Assembly (NCBI GenBank): GCA_036394575.1
Contig: DASWEY010000038.1
Coordinates: 1-41,762 of the forward strand
Source: UKL13-2 sp036394575
GTDB taxonomy: Bacteria > Pseudomonadota > Gammaproteobacteria > Burkholderiales > Usitatibacteraceae
Direction of reading: 5' to 3'
DNA length: 41,762 bases
The stretch's first letter is position 1, and each line of letters begins with the position of its first letter. Position numbers and translations under genes: made by a program. The notes below the pieces were generated by a model. The model ran no database searches, was not told the DNA's origin, and was given only the letters and a program-made list of their open reading frames with translations. Shown here piece after piece: positions 19,364 to 27,800 of the stretch.

Positions 19364-19723
19364 ATGATGGCCTTGCGGAATTCTCTTGGTGAATACCGCA
19401 AGCGCTGCGGACATATCCGGCATCGACGAAACAAGGGCATCGCGCATTTTGATCTATCGGTCCAGCTGGGGGAGAAATCTGAAATACTTCCCGGGCCAAC
19501 GAGGCAAGAGATAGAGGATGCATTGACGGCGCTTCGTCAATTTATGAACATAGTCTTCGCTCACTATGAACAAACGCAGATGGCATATGAGCGCTTTTCA
19601 CTTCAAAGCGATGGACAAACTTTGTTGTATGAATTGAAGAAAGCTCAACGCTATGAGCAACTCCAAAAGCTAGGCACAATCCCATTTGACGACATTTTCA
19701 AAAGTCCCCATTTCGGCGTCTAA
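19364..19723 (+). pseudogene. 5'-truncated AbiU2-type HEPN protein
   Basis: The last about 119 codons of a protein that resembles the C-terminal half of the AbiU2 HEPN family: a basic helix, RRNKGIAHFDLSVQLG, then LPGPTRQEIEDALTALRQFM, HYEQTQMAYERF and a closing helix. RNKGIAH contains the R-x5-H pattern of HEPN ribonucleases. The N-terminal half expected for the family is missing. Upstream, the same frame runs through dispersed repeats (19136-19320), which is not plausible protein. The ATG at 19364 is only the first possible start. The TAA stop lies inside GTCTAAC, a perfect match to the left box of an integron attC site, so this is probably the stump of a gene cassette. AbiU2 proteins are linked to phage abortive infection. 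Activity of the fragment is doubtful. Confidence 0.65.
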
Positions 19724-19964
19724 CCCCAGCAGCACGTAGGGCGCAATAGCCAGCGGGCATTGCGCCGCATGAAAATCACTTGCAGATTGGGTTCGGCATG
19801 GAACAATGCTTTTGGAAAAAACAGTTATACAAAAATTTATAACAAATCTCAGCAGATTGTTGATCTTGGTGGCTCCGCATTCGGCGCAATGCCCGCTGGT
19901 TATTGCGCCCTGCGCGTGCTGCACCTTTAGAGCAACTTCTGTTGCTCTGGACATTGCGTTAGGC
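19718..19964 (+). repeat. possible long attC-like site with paired inverted repeats
   Basis: The outer boxes are GTCTAAC (19718-19724, fits RYYYAAC) and GTTAGGC (19958-19964, fits GTTRRRY). Inside, 19729-19770 is an inverted repeat of 19879-19922, about 40 bases long with few differences, each arm being itself palindromic (GGCGCAAT...ATTGCGCC). A further hairpin, AGAGCAAC/GTTGCTCT, lies at 19930-19949. At 247 bases it is longer than usual attC sites (about 57-141), so it may be an attC with an inserted palindrome. Confidence 0.5.
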
Positions 19965-19992
19965 CGACATCCGAACATGCGAGAGGAGAATC

Positions 19993-20622
19993 ATGAGTAA
20001 AGTATTCGTCAACGTTGGGCTTAGCCTCGATGGCTACATGGCACCGGAAGGAATGACCATGGAGAATTCCGAGTACAAGAACTGGGGCGCCAAGTGGGGT
20101 GCGCTGATGGCCTGGATCATCAATCAACAGTACTTCCGCGAGAACCTCAAGCTCGGACCAGGGGGAGAGACCGGCCCGGTCAATGACCTGCTTCGCAGCA
20201 CCACGGAGCGCATCGGTGCCAACATTATGGGTAAGCGAATGTTCGACCAAGGCGAGCGCGCCTGGCCAGAGGAGGCTCCGTTTCACACACCGGTATACGT
20301 TCTTACCAATGAGAAACGCGAACCCTGGGCGCGCCCGGGCGGGACGACTTTTTACTTCATCAATGACGGGCCGGAGCGTGCCCTTGAGCTGGCTCGGGAA
20401 TCCGCAGGCAGTCGCGATATTCGTATCGCGGGTGGAGCCGATGTGATCCAGCAGTACCTGACCATGGGTGTCGTTGACGAGCTGGAAATCGCCTTGGCAC
20501 CCGTGTTGTTCGGCGGTGGGCGGCGTCTCTTCGAGAACCTACGCGAGCCCGGGCCGCAGTTTCGCATTGACAAGGTTCTTGATGGTCCAGCTGCCACACA
20601 CTTGCGCTATGTGCGTCAGTGA
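19993..20622 (+). CDS. dihydrofolate reductase-fold family protein, in an integron-type cassette
   Basis: A 209-residue protein of the RibD C-terminal/DHFR-fold family: VFVNVGLSLDGYMAPEG at the start, IGANIMGKRMFDQGE in the middle, and DIRIAGGADVIQQYLTMGVVDELEIALAPVLFGGGRRLFENL near the end, which are the usual motifs. The family includes NADPH-dependent reductases of pterin- or riboflavin-like substrates; this member is not a recognised trimethoprim-resistance enzyme. GAGAGGAG precedes the ATG. The gene lies between an attC core (GTTAGGC, ending 28 bases upstream) and a well-formed attC site (20628-20691), so cassette borders would be about 19959 and 20685. Codon use looks less GC-biased than the core genes. 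Function in the host is unknown. Confidence 0.9.
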   Translation: MSKVFVNVGLSLDGYMAPEGMTMENSEYKNWGAKWGALMAWIINQQYFRENLKLGPGGETGPVNDLLRSTTERIGANIMGKRMFDQGERAWPEEAPFHTPVYVLTNEKREPWARPGGTTFYFINDGPERALELARESAGSRDIRIAGGADVIQQYLTMGVVDELEIALAPVLFGGGRRLFENLREPGPQFRIDKVLDGPAATHLRYVRQ

Positions 20623-20627
20623 GGGCG

Positions 20628-20691
20628 GCCTGACAATCGGTTGCAGCGGACGGTCCGCTGTGCGGCCCGCCGCTGAACCGGAGCGTTAAAT
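20628..20691 (+). repeat. integron attC recombination site
   Basis: Box order is as in a classical attC: R'' GCCTGAC (20628-20634), spacer, L'' GTTGCAGCGG (20640-20649), GC-rich variable stem, L' CCGCTGAAC (20670-20678), six-base spacer, R' GTTAAAT (20685-20691, fits GTTRRRY). The complement of L' is GTTCAGCGG, so L'' has one extra G, the extrahelical base that marks the recombinogenic strand. It begins 6 bases after the stop of the DHFR-fold gene. No integrase gene is in the window. Confidence 0.88.
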
Positions 20692-20959
20692 GTCCGCTCT
20701 TGTACGAGGCGGACATTCGGCTGAAAAGCACTAACCGTCTGCATCTGCTCATCAAGCGACGAACACTTTGAGGATGGTCGACCCCGCTAGGGGACATTTG
20801 CGGCGTGTATGCTGCAGACGCGTGAATGTCGGCTATCAGGCGATGAGTTCGACGACCGCTATGTCAGCTATGGGTCGTTAGCAGCTATTCACGATTCAAT
20901 CTCGCGACGCAAACCAAACTCGAAATTCGCCACCCCGTCGCCCCACACAATAACCCAGC
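20692..20959. other. intergenic region after the attC site
   Basis: Contains one hairpin (ATGTCCGC...GCGGACAT, 20690-20717) directly behind the attC core and otherwise no recognisable gene. No further attC core (GTTRRRY with a matching left box) was found, so the cassette array, if it is one, ends here. High-GC core-like sequence resumes around the DUF3820 gene. Confidence 0.5.
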
Positions 20960-21184
20960 ATGTCCCCCGAAGACCTGAATCTCCTAGTCACCCGCGAAAT
21001 GCCCTATGGCAAATACAAGGGCCGCCTGATCGCCGATCTGCCCGGCCATTATCTGAACTGGTTTGCGCGCGAGGGATTTCCCGAAGGCGAGATCGGACGC
21101 TTGCTGGCGCTGATGCAGGAGATCGACCATAACGGCCTCTCCGGGCTGCTGACGCCGCTGCGTCAATCCCGAAAACGGGATTGA
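20960..21184 (+). CDS. DUF3820 family protein
   Basis: A 74-residue protein with the short conserved pattern of DUF3820: MPYGKYKGRLIADLPGHYLNWFAREGFPEGEIG. The family has no settled function; a relative in Pseudomonas has been called a quorum-sensing-regulated virulence factor. No signal peptide or membrane segment is present. The ATG at 20960 starts directly at the family's N-terminus. It is followed 53 bases later by an SMR transporter gene on the same strand. Confidence 0.85.
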   Translation: MSPEDLNLLVTREMPYGKYKGRLIADLPGHYLNWFAREGFPEGEIGRLLALMQEIDHNGLSGLLTPLRQSRKRD

Positions 21185-21237
21185 TTCAAATCCCGGTGGA
21201 TAAGGGATAATTGGCGCTTTCCAATGTCAAAGTCACC

Positions 21238-21564
21238 ATGAATGCTTGGTTTTTCCTGAGCGGCGCCATCCTGTTCGAGGTAGCGGGTACCACCTGCATG
21301 AAGCTCTCCAAAGGCTTCACCGTGCTCACGCCCAGCCTGATGATGTTCGGCTTTTACGCCTGCGCATTCGGCCTCAATACCGTCGCCACCAAAACGATCG
21401 AGCTCAGCGTCGCCTATGCCATCTGGTCCGGCGTGGGCACCGCGCTGACGGCGGCGATCGGCATCCTTTATTTCAAGGAGCCCGCCACCGCCATGAAGAT
21501 GGTATCCGTCACGCTGATCATCATCGGTGTCATGGGCCTGCATTCGACGTCGATGGCGAAATAA
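21238..21564 (+). CDS. SMR family small multidrug transporter (EmrE/QacE-like)
   Basis: A 108-residue protein with four membrane helices, the standard size for the small multidrug resistance family. The essential membrane glutamate is present as Glu14 in LFEVAGTTCMKLSKGF, followed by SVAYAIWSGVGTALTAAIGILYFKEP, the family's second signature. It probably works as an antiparallel dimer that exchanges protons for lipophilic cations, guanidinium or polyamines; subtype is not clear. I chose the ATG at 21238 because it begins directly at the first helix. Confidence 0.93.
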   Translation: MNAWFFLSGAILFEVAGTTCMKLSKGFTVLTPSLMMFGFYACAFGLNTVATKTIELSVAYAIWSGVGTALTAAIGILYFKEPATAMKMVSVTLIIIGVMGLHSTSMAK

Positions 21565-21567
21565 CTC

Positions 21568-22434
21568 CTACGGCGCCATCAGGAAGGCCGTGACCGCGTC
21601 GATCTGGTCGGCGTGCTGGAACATCGGCGCATGGCCGACGCCGGGGAACTCGACGCCGCGCACATTGGCCTTGTTGCACATGGCCTCGAAGGTGGGCCTC
21701 AGCAACAGATCGGACTCGGCGCCGCGCGTGACCAGCACCGGGCAGTTGATCGCATTCCAGAACGGCAGCAAATCCACATCGGTGATCGGGCCGCTGCGAA
21801 AGGCCTCGCCCACGCCGGGGTCGTAGCGGAAATCCCAGCTGCCTTCCTCGTTCTGCCTGATCAGGGGCAGGGTCAGCACCCGCCACTCGGTATCGCTGAG
21901 CGGGCCGAAGGGGCTGGTGGCGCGCACCGCGTCCACAGCGGCCTCGACGGAGGGAAAGGGCGGGCTCTTGCCCACGTACATGGCGATGCGTTCCAGCGAG
22001 GCCTTGGGAATGAAGGAGCCGACGTCATTGACCACCAGGCGCGTGACCGGCGTGTGCGGCTGCGCGGCCAGCAGCATGCCGATGATGCCGCCCATCGAGG
22101 TGCCCAGCCAGTGCACGCCGTCCACGCCATCCACGCCGCTTTGTACGCGTACGGCGGCCAGCAGGGTGGCCATATCGTTCAGGTACTGCGGATAGGTGTA
22201 ATTGCTTTTGTTGGCCAGCCAGTCGCTCTCGCCGCGCCCGACAACGTCGGGGCAGATCACGCGGTAGTGCCCGCTGAGCGCGCGCGCCAGGGTGTCGAAG
22301 TCGCGGCCGCAGCGGGTGAGGCCGTGCGCGCATACGAGCACCTGCGGATTGGCCGGATCGCCCCATTCGGTGTAATGCAGGCGATGGAAACCGGAAGAGG
22401 AAAGGCAGGAAACGAATTTGCTTTGCATGGACAT
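21568..22434 (-). CDS. alpha/beta hydrolase
   Basis: A 288-residue hydrolase. The oxyanion-hole region is VCAHGLTRCGRDFD, the nucleophile elbow is WLGTSMGGIIG (G-T-S-M-G), and the catalytic histidine is probably in FPGVGHAPMFQHADQI near the end. The start at 22434 (MSMQSKF) avoids a run of unfamily-like residues encoded further upstream. Its substrate is unknown; the overall look fits small-ester hydrolases or meta-cleavage product hydrolase-like proteins. It lies 52 bases after the folD stop on the same strand and is convergent with the SMR gene, with only 3 bases between their stops. Confidence 0.9.
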   Translation of the reverse strand: MSMQSKFVSCLSSSGFHRLHYTEWGDPANPQVLVCAHGLTRCGRDFDTLARALSGHYRVICPDVVGRGESDWLANKSNYTYPQYLNDMATLLAAVRVQSGVDGVDGVHWLGTSMGGIIGMLLAAQPHTPVTRLVVNDVGSFIPKASLERIAMYVGKSPPFPSVEAAVDAVRATSPFGPLSDTEWRVLTLPLIRQNEEGSWDFRYDPGVGEAFRSGPITDVDLLPFWNAINCPVLVTRGAESDLLLRPTFEAMCNKANVRGVEFPGVGHAPMFQHADQIDAVTAFLMAP

Positions 22435-22486
22435 TTTTTTCAGGCGTTGACGGCACGCAGCAATGCGGCCTTCACAGGTTCCGGCA

Positions 22487-23371
22487 TCAGGCGAACATGG
22501 TTTCGCCAACGCCCTTGTTCAGGCCGGCGCGACGTTCCGCCGCGCGCAGCGTATTGCCGAGCAGCATGGTGATGGTCATCGGGCCGACGCCACCGGGCAC
22601 CGGCGTGATCATCGCGGCGACTCTGCTGACCGAATCGAAATCGACATCGCCGACCAGCTTGCCATCCGGCAGGCGATTGATGCCGACATCCATGACGATG
22701 ACGCCGGGCTTGACCATATCCGCGGTGATCATGTTCGGGCGGCCGACGGCGGCGACCAGCACATCGGCATCGCGCGTGAACTTGGCCAGATCCCCGGTTT
22801 TCGAATGGCATACCGTCACGGTCGCGCCCTCTTTCAGCAGCAGCATGGCCTGCGGTTTGCCGACGATATTCGAGCGCCCCACCACCACCGCGTGTTTGCC
22901 CTCGAGCTTGACGCCTTCATAGGCGAGCATTTTCATCACGCCATAGGGCGTACAGGGCGGGTAGGCGCTTTCGTCGATCACCAGCGCGCCCATATTGGCG
23001 TAGTGAAAGCCATCCACGTCCTTTTCCGGCAGGATCGCCTCGATCACCGCGCGGTCGTCGATTTGCGCCGGCAGCGGCAACTGCACGAGGATGCCGTGAA
23101 TGGCCGGATCGGCATTCAGCCGGCCCACCCGGGCGATCAGCTCGGCCTGCGTGGCGGCGGCCGGCAGCGCGTGCACCTCCGAGTGCATGCCGATGGATTC
23201 GCAGGCGCGCGCCTTGTTGCGCACATAGACCTCCGAAGCGGCATTGTCGCCGACGATGATCACCGCCAGCCCCGGGCGCATGCCCAGCGCGAGCAGGCGA
23301 TCCACGCGCAATTTGTATTCCGCCCGGAAAAAGTCCGAGATGGCCTTGCCGTCGATGATTTTTGCGCTCAT
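22487..23371 (-). CDS. folD: bifunctional methylenetetrahydrofolate dehydrogenase/cyclohydrolase
   Basis: A 294-residue FolD that interconverts 5,10-methylene-THF, 5,10-methenyl-THF and 10-formyl-THF using NADP. Visible family motifs are YVRNKARACESIGM (with the catalytic lysine), GILVQLPLPAQID, VDGFHYANMG, VVVGRSNIVGKPQAMLLL (dinucleotide binding) and TPVPGGVGPMTITMLLGNT. The start is fixed at 23371 by MSAKIIDGKAIS and overlaps the upstream cyclo-ligase stop by 4 bases, so two one-carbon folate enzymes are coupled. No anomaly was seen. Confidence 0.96.
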   Translation of the reverse strand: MSAKIIDGKAISDFFRAEYKLRVDRLLALGMRPGLAVIIVGDNAASEVYVRNKARACESIGMHSEVHALPAAATQAELIARVGRLNADPAIHGILVQLPLPAQIDDRAVIEAILPEKDVDGFHYANMGALVIDESAYPPCTPYGVMKMLAYEGVKLEGKHAVVVGRSNIVGKPQAMLLLKEGATVTVCHSKTGDLAKFTRDADVLVAAVGRPNMITADMVKPGVIVMDVGINRLPDGKLVGDVDFDSVSRVAAMITPVPGGVGPMTITMLLGNTLRAAERRAGLNKGVGETMFA

Positions 23372-23994
23372 GGGGAGGGCTTGTCTGCCACGTGAATGAT
23401 GCGGTCTTCGCTGATGATGATATCCAGCCGCTGGTCGTGGGCATCGTCGGGCACCGCGTCGACGATCTGCACGTCGAACGCGGCCGCGACGCGCTGCGCG
23501 CGCCGGGGACTGCCCGCCAGCAGGCGGTCGTAATAGCCGGCGCCATAGCCCAGCCTGGCACCCCGGCCATCGAAGGCTACCCCGGGCATCAGCACAAAAT
23601 CGATCTCGTCGAGACTGGCGGCGGGCGCCTCGCCGTGCGGTTCGCGGATTCCCCATACGCCCGACATCAGTTCGTCGAGCCGATTGACGCGGTGCAGGCG
23701 CAACGTCTGGCTGGGCTTGTGGATGCGCGGCAGGGCCAGCAATTTGCCGTCGTGCAGCACCTGGGTAACAAAGGCCGCCGTGTCCACTTCGGTGCCGAAG
23801 CTCATATAGGCCAGCACCGCGCTCGCCTTGATGTAGCCCGGCTCGGCCAGCAGCCGCTGCGTCATTTCGCGCGAGGCGGCGCTGCGCACCACCGGGGCCA
23901 GGGCGTCGCGGCGCGCCAGGATCTGTTCGCGCAATAGTTTTTTCTGCGCGCGCACAGCCCCGAGCTCAAGGGAAACAGGGATCGAGTCAGTCAT
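23368..23994 (-). CDS. 5-formyltetrahydrofolate cyclo-ligase
   Basis: A 208-residue enzyme that converts 5-formyl-THF to 5,10-methenyl-THF with ATP, feeding folate back into the pool used by FolD. Family features: QKKLLREQILARRDAL at the start (basic helix that binds ATP), YMSFGTEVDTAAF, and the ending VLMPGVAFDGRGARLGYGAGYYDRLL with the G-x-G-x-G-Y-Y-D-R motif. The stop overlaps folD by 4 bases and the start is 9 bases from the glycosylase gene, so the three form an operon. Confidence 0.94.
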   Translation of the reverse strand: MTDSIPVSLELGAVRAQKKLLREQILARRDALAPVVRSAASREMTQRLLAEPGYIKASAVLAYMSFGTEVDTAAFVTQVLHDGKLLALPRIHKPSQTLRLHRVNRLDELMSGVWGIREPHGEAPAASLDEIDFVLMPGVAFDGRGARLGYGAGYYDRLLAGSPRRAQRVAAAFDVQIVDAVPDDAHDQRLDIIISEDRIIHVADKPSP

Positions 23995-24003
23995 GGTGCG
24001 CCA

Positions 24004-24561
24004 TTATCGCCGATAGGCGTCGGCCGCCGGCAAGCGCCGCAATTCAGCCGCCAGCTGCCGCCAGACGCCGATATCGAAAAACCGCGTCGCCAGCCCCGAT
24101 GGCGAGGTCAGCACGAACAGGCGGCTCTCGCCAAGCGTCTCGTCGAGCAGGCCGTATTCGGCCGGACGCCGCAGAAAAGCCTGCGCCGCATTCTTGCTGG
24201 TAAACGCAATCAGCGCCGGCCGGTAATGCAGCATCTTGCGCCGGAAGGCCTCGGTGTCGAAGGCGTCCGCGGGCAGCTGCGAATCGATGCCGCTGTGCAC
24301 CTTGCACAGATCGGTCAGGCCGATGCCGAGCGACAGCAGCTCGGGATAATCCCCCGGCGCAAAACGGCGCGGCGTGATGCCGACCGCATGCAGGCTCGGC
24401 CAGAAACGATTGCCCGGTTTCGCGTAATACGCACGCGCCCGGGCGGATGCGACCGAGGGCGCGGTGCCGCAGAACACGAGGTTCAGACCGGGCGCCAGCA
24501 GGTCGGGAACCAGATAGGTTTCAGCGGATGAATCGGGCGGGGACGGACGGTGGGAAGGCAT
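24004..24561 (-). CDS. Mug-like uracil/mismatch DNA glycosylase superfamily protein
   Basis: A 185-residue protein of the uracil-DNA glycosylase superfamily, most like the Mug/TDG branch: LNLVFCGTAPSVASARARAYYAKPGNRFWPSLHAVGITPRRF at the N-terminus and SPSGLATRFF near the end, in the place of the DNA-intercalating loop. In classical Mug the first motif is GINPG, whose Asn is catalytic; here it reads GTAPS, so the residue is not Asn. The protein may belong to a different subgroup with another activity (for example hypoxanthine or xanthine removal) or use another residue. It heads the operon with the folate genes. Fold assignment is firm; substrate is not. Confidence 0.8.
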   Translation of the reverse strand: MPSHRPSPPDSSAETYLVPDLLAPGLNLVFCGTAPSVASARARAYYAKPGNRFWPSLHAVGITPRRFAPGDYPELLSLGIGLTDLCKVHSGIDSQLPADAFDTEAFRRKMLHYRPALIAFTSKNAAQAFLRRPAEYGLLDETLGESRLFVLTSPSGLATRFFDIGVWRQLAAELRRLPAADAYRR

Positions 24562-24674
24562 CGGCGGTGCGCAAGATAGGCAGCCGCTATTTTAAGCGTT
24601 GTGATGGCGCAAATGATCGCCGCGATGGTGCGGTCGATGGTGCGGTATATGGCAGGGTATTGATCCGCTGCGCT

Positions 24675-24775
24675 TCAAAACTTTCGTGCAAAAAAAGCGT
24701 AGAACGCCATTTGGCGCGGTGTTTGATGCATTTTTGCCCGGAAATCCGCGCCAATGCTGGGGTTTTGAATTCAGA
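24675..24775 (-). repeat. dispersed palindrome, copy 5
   Basis: A full copy on the minus strand: AGCGTAGAACGCCATTTGGC on one side and CCGCGCCAATGCTGG on the other, with GCATTTTTGCC in the centre. It lies between the divergent-looking ends of the glycosylase promoter region and the terminator of the oxidoreductase gene. Confidence 0.87.
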
Positions 24776-24803
24776 AAATTGCGCAATACGTAGTGGGCGC
24801 AAA

Positions 24804-24833
24804 GAAAAAGGGCGCCACCGGCGCCCTTTTTTT
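24804..24833. terminator. intrinsic terminator
   Basis: AAAAAGGGCGCC, a 3-4 base loop, GGCGCCCTTTTTTT. The stem is GC-rich and is flanked by A on one side and T on the other. It directly follows the stop of the minus-strand indolepyruvate oxidoreductase gene and can act in both directions. Confidence 0.92.
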
Positions 24834-24847
24834 GAAGCGGCGAATCG

Positions 24848-27800
24848 CTAGGCCGCCGCGCGAATGCGGATTTCCCTGATCCCCGGCTGTGGATTGTTGA
24901 ACTTCACCATCAGTTCCGCCTCACGCTGCTTGGCGTCCTTGAGATGCGCATCCTTCACATGGCCGAAGCCGCGGATGTGCTCGGGAATGCTGGCCAGATC
25001 GACGGCGGTGTCGTAGTTGTCGGCGCTCACCCTGTCCAGCAACTCGCCCAGCATCTTTTCGTAGTCGGCGATCAGCTGGCGCTCCATCCGGCGCTCGGCA
25101 CTGTAGCCGAACACATCCAGCGCCGTGCCGCGCAATCCCTTGAGATGCGCGAGCACCCTGAATGCGCTCATCATCCACGGGCCGAAGGTTTTCTTGCGCG
25201 GCTCGCCGCTGACCGGATCGAGTTGCGACATGATCGGCGGGGCCAGGTGGAACGTGAGTTTGTAATCGCCTTCGAACTGCTCAGCGATGCGCTTGACGAA
25301 ATCGGTCTGCGTATACAGGCGCGCCACTTCGTACTCGTCCTTGTAGGCCATCAGCTTGAAGGCATAACGCGCCACCGCCGCGCTGAGGGCGCGTTTGCCG
25401 GGGAACTTCTGGCCTTCCACCGCCTGCACCTTCGCCACCAGCTCGCGATAGCGCTGCGCATAGGCGGCGTTCTGGTAGTCGGTCAAATACGCGACGCGGC
25501 GCTCGATCGCTTCTTCCAGCGTGGTCGACAAATGCTGGCTATCGGTTTTGACCAGCGGCGGCATCGCCATTTTTTGCACCGCGCGCAGATCGACGGCGGC
25601 ACGGCGGCCCCAGTCGAAGGCCTGCTTGTTTTTTTCCACAGCCGTGCCATTGAGCTCGATGGCGCGCAGGATCGATTCGAGTTGCAGCGGAATCAGACCC
25701 TGCTGCCAGCCGTAGCCCATGATGAAGGGGTTGGTGAAAATCGCGTCGCCCATCAGCGCCGTGGTGAGCTGGGTGGCGTTGACGAACTCCACCGCGGCCT
25801 TGCCATTCACCGTTCCCATCGCCTCGTTAAGCACTTCCTGCATTTCCGCCACCGGGATATGCAAGTCCGCGTTGTGCGTGAATTCGCCGGTGGTCGCCAC
25901 ATCCGAATTGACCACGGCGCGGGTCCGGCCGTTCTGGATCTTGGCGATGGCTTCGTCGCTGGTCGAGACGATCATGTCGCAGCCCAGCATCGCGTTCGCT
26001 TCACAGGCGGCGATGCGCACGGCGTGAATGTCTTCCGGCTTGTTGGCGATACGTACATGGGTGTAGACGCTGCCGCCCTTTTGCGCGAGGCCGGTCATGT
26101 CCAGCACCGCCACGCCCTTGTGTTCCAGATGCGCCGCCATGCCCAGCAAGGCGCCAATCGTGACGACACCGGTGCCGCCCACGCCGGTGACGAGAATGCC
26201 GTAGGGATGATCCAGCGCCGGCAATGATGGCGGCGGCAACGCGGCCAGCACTTCCTGCACGGCCGGTTTTTTCTTGCGCAGCTGGCCGCCTTCAACGGTG
26301 ACGAAGCTCGGGCAGAAGCCCTTGACGCAGGAATAATCCTTGTTGCAGGACGATTGATCGATGGCGCGTTTGCGACCGAATTCCGTCTCGACCGGCATCA
26401 CCGACAGGCAGTTCGATTTCTTGCCGCAGTCGCCGCAGCCTTCGCACACGGCGTCATTGATCACCACGCGTTTTTGCGGATCGGGGAAGGTACCGCGCTT
26501 GCGGCGGCGGCGCTTTTCCGCGGCGCAAGTCTGGTCGTACACCAGGACGGTGGTGCCGGCGATTTCGCGCAGCTCGCGCTGCACGGCATCGAGATCGTCG
26601 CGATGGCGGATTTCCACGCCCGGTGCGAAATTGCTGCCGGCGGGATATTTTTCGGGTTCATCGGTGACGACCACGATCTTGCCCACGCCTTCGGAAGCCA
26701 CCTGCTGCGTCAGCTGCGGGACAGTAAGCGTGCCGTCAAGCGGCTGGCCGCCGGTCATGGCGACGGCGTCGTTGTACAGGATCTTGTAGGTGATATTGAC
26801 CTTGGCGCCGACGGCGGCACGGATCGCCAGCAAGCCGGAATGGAAATAGGTGCCGTCGCCGAGGTTGGCGAAGATATGCCTGGTATCGGTGAACGGCTGA
26901 ATGCCGACCCAGGGAACGCCCTCGCCGCCCATTTGCGTGAAGGTCATGGTGTCCTCGGGGCGAATCCACACCGCCATGTAATGGCAGCCGATGCCGGCCA
27001 TGGCCTTGGAGCCTTCCGGCACCGCGGTCGAGGTGTTATGCGGGCAGCCCGAACAGAAATAGGGAATGCGTGCGGCCTTGGCGCGCGGTTTGGCCAGCGC
27101 GGCTTCCTTGGCTTCGAGGAACTTGAGGCGCGCCTGGATGATCGGGCTGGTGTAAAACTTGTCGATGCGCGCCGCGATCACGCGCGCGATCATCGCCGGG
27201 GTCAGTTCGCCGGCCGCGGGCAGCAGCCAGGGGCTGCGATGGGTCTCCCATTCGCCGTGTTCATCGTATTTGCCGATCACGCGCGGGCGCACATCGTCGC
27301 GCCAGTTGTAGAGCTGTTCCTTCAACTGGTATTCGATCAGCTGGCGTTTTTCTTCCACCACCAGAATCTCTTCGAGGCCTTCCGCGAACTGGCGCACATT
27401 GGTCGGCTCCAGCGGCCAGGGCATGCCGACTTTCATCACGCGCAGGCCGATCTCGGCCGCATGGCGGGCATCGATACCGAGGTCCTCCAGCGCCTGCATG
27501 GTATCCAGATAGCTCTTGCCCGAGGCGATGATGCCGAGACGCGCGGGCTTGCCGCCGTTGTGCGCATCGTCGGGCGCGCCGATGGTGATGCGGTTCAGAT
27601 TATTGGCGCGGCAATAGGCCAACGCGGCGTAAATCTTGTCGTGCTGCAGGCGCAGTTCCTGCTCCAGCGGCGTATCCGGCCAGCGGATCGAGACGCCCGC
27701 AGCCGGCAACTGGAAATCGGTCGGCAGTACGATCTTCGGCGAGTCGATATCGATCAGCACCGAGGCCGAGGCATCGACCGTATCCGAAATGCATTTGAAC

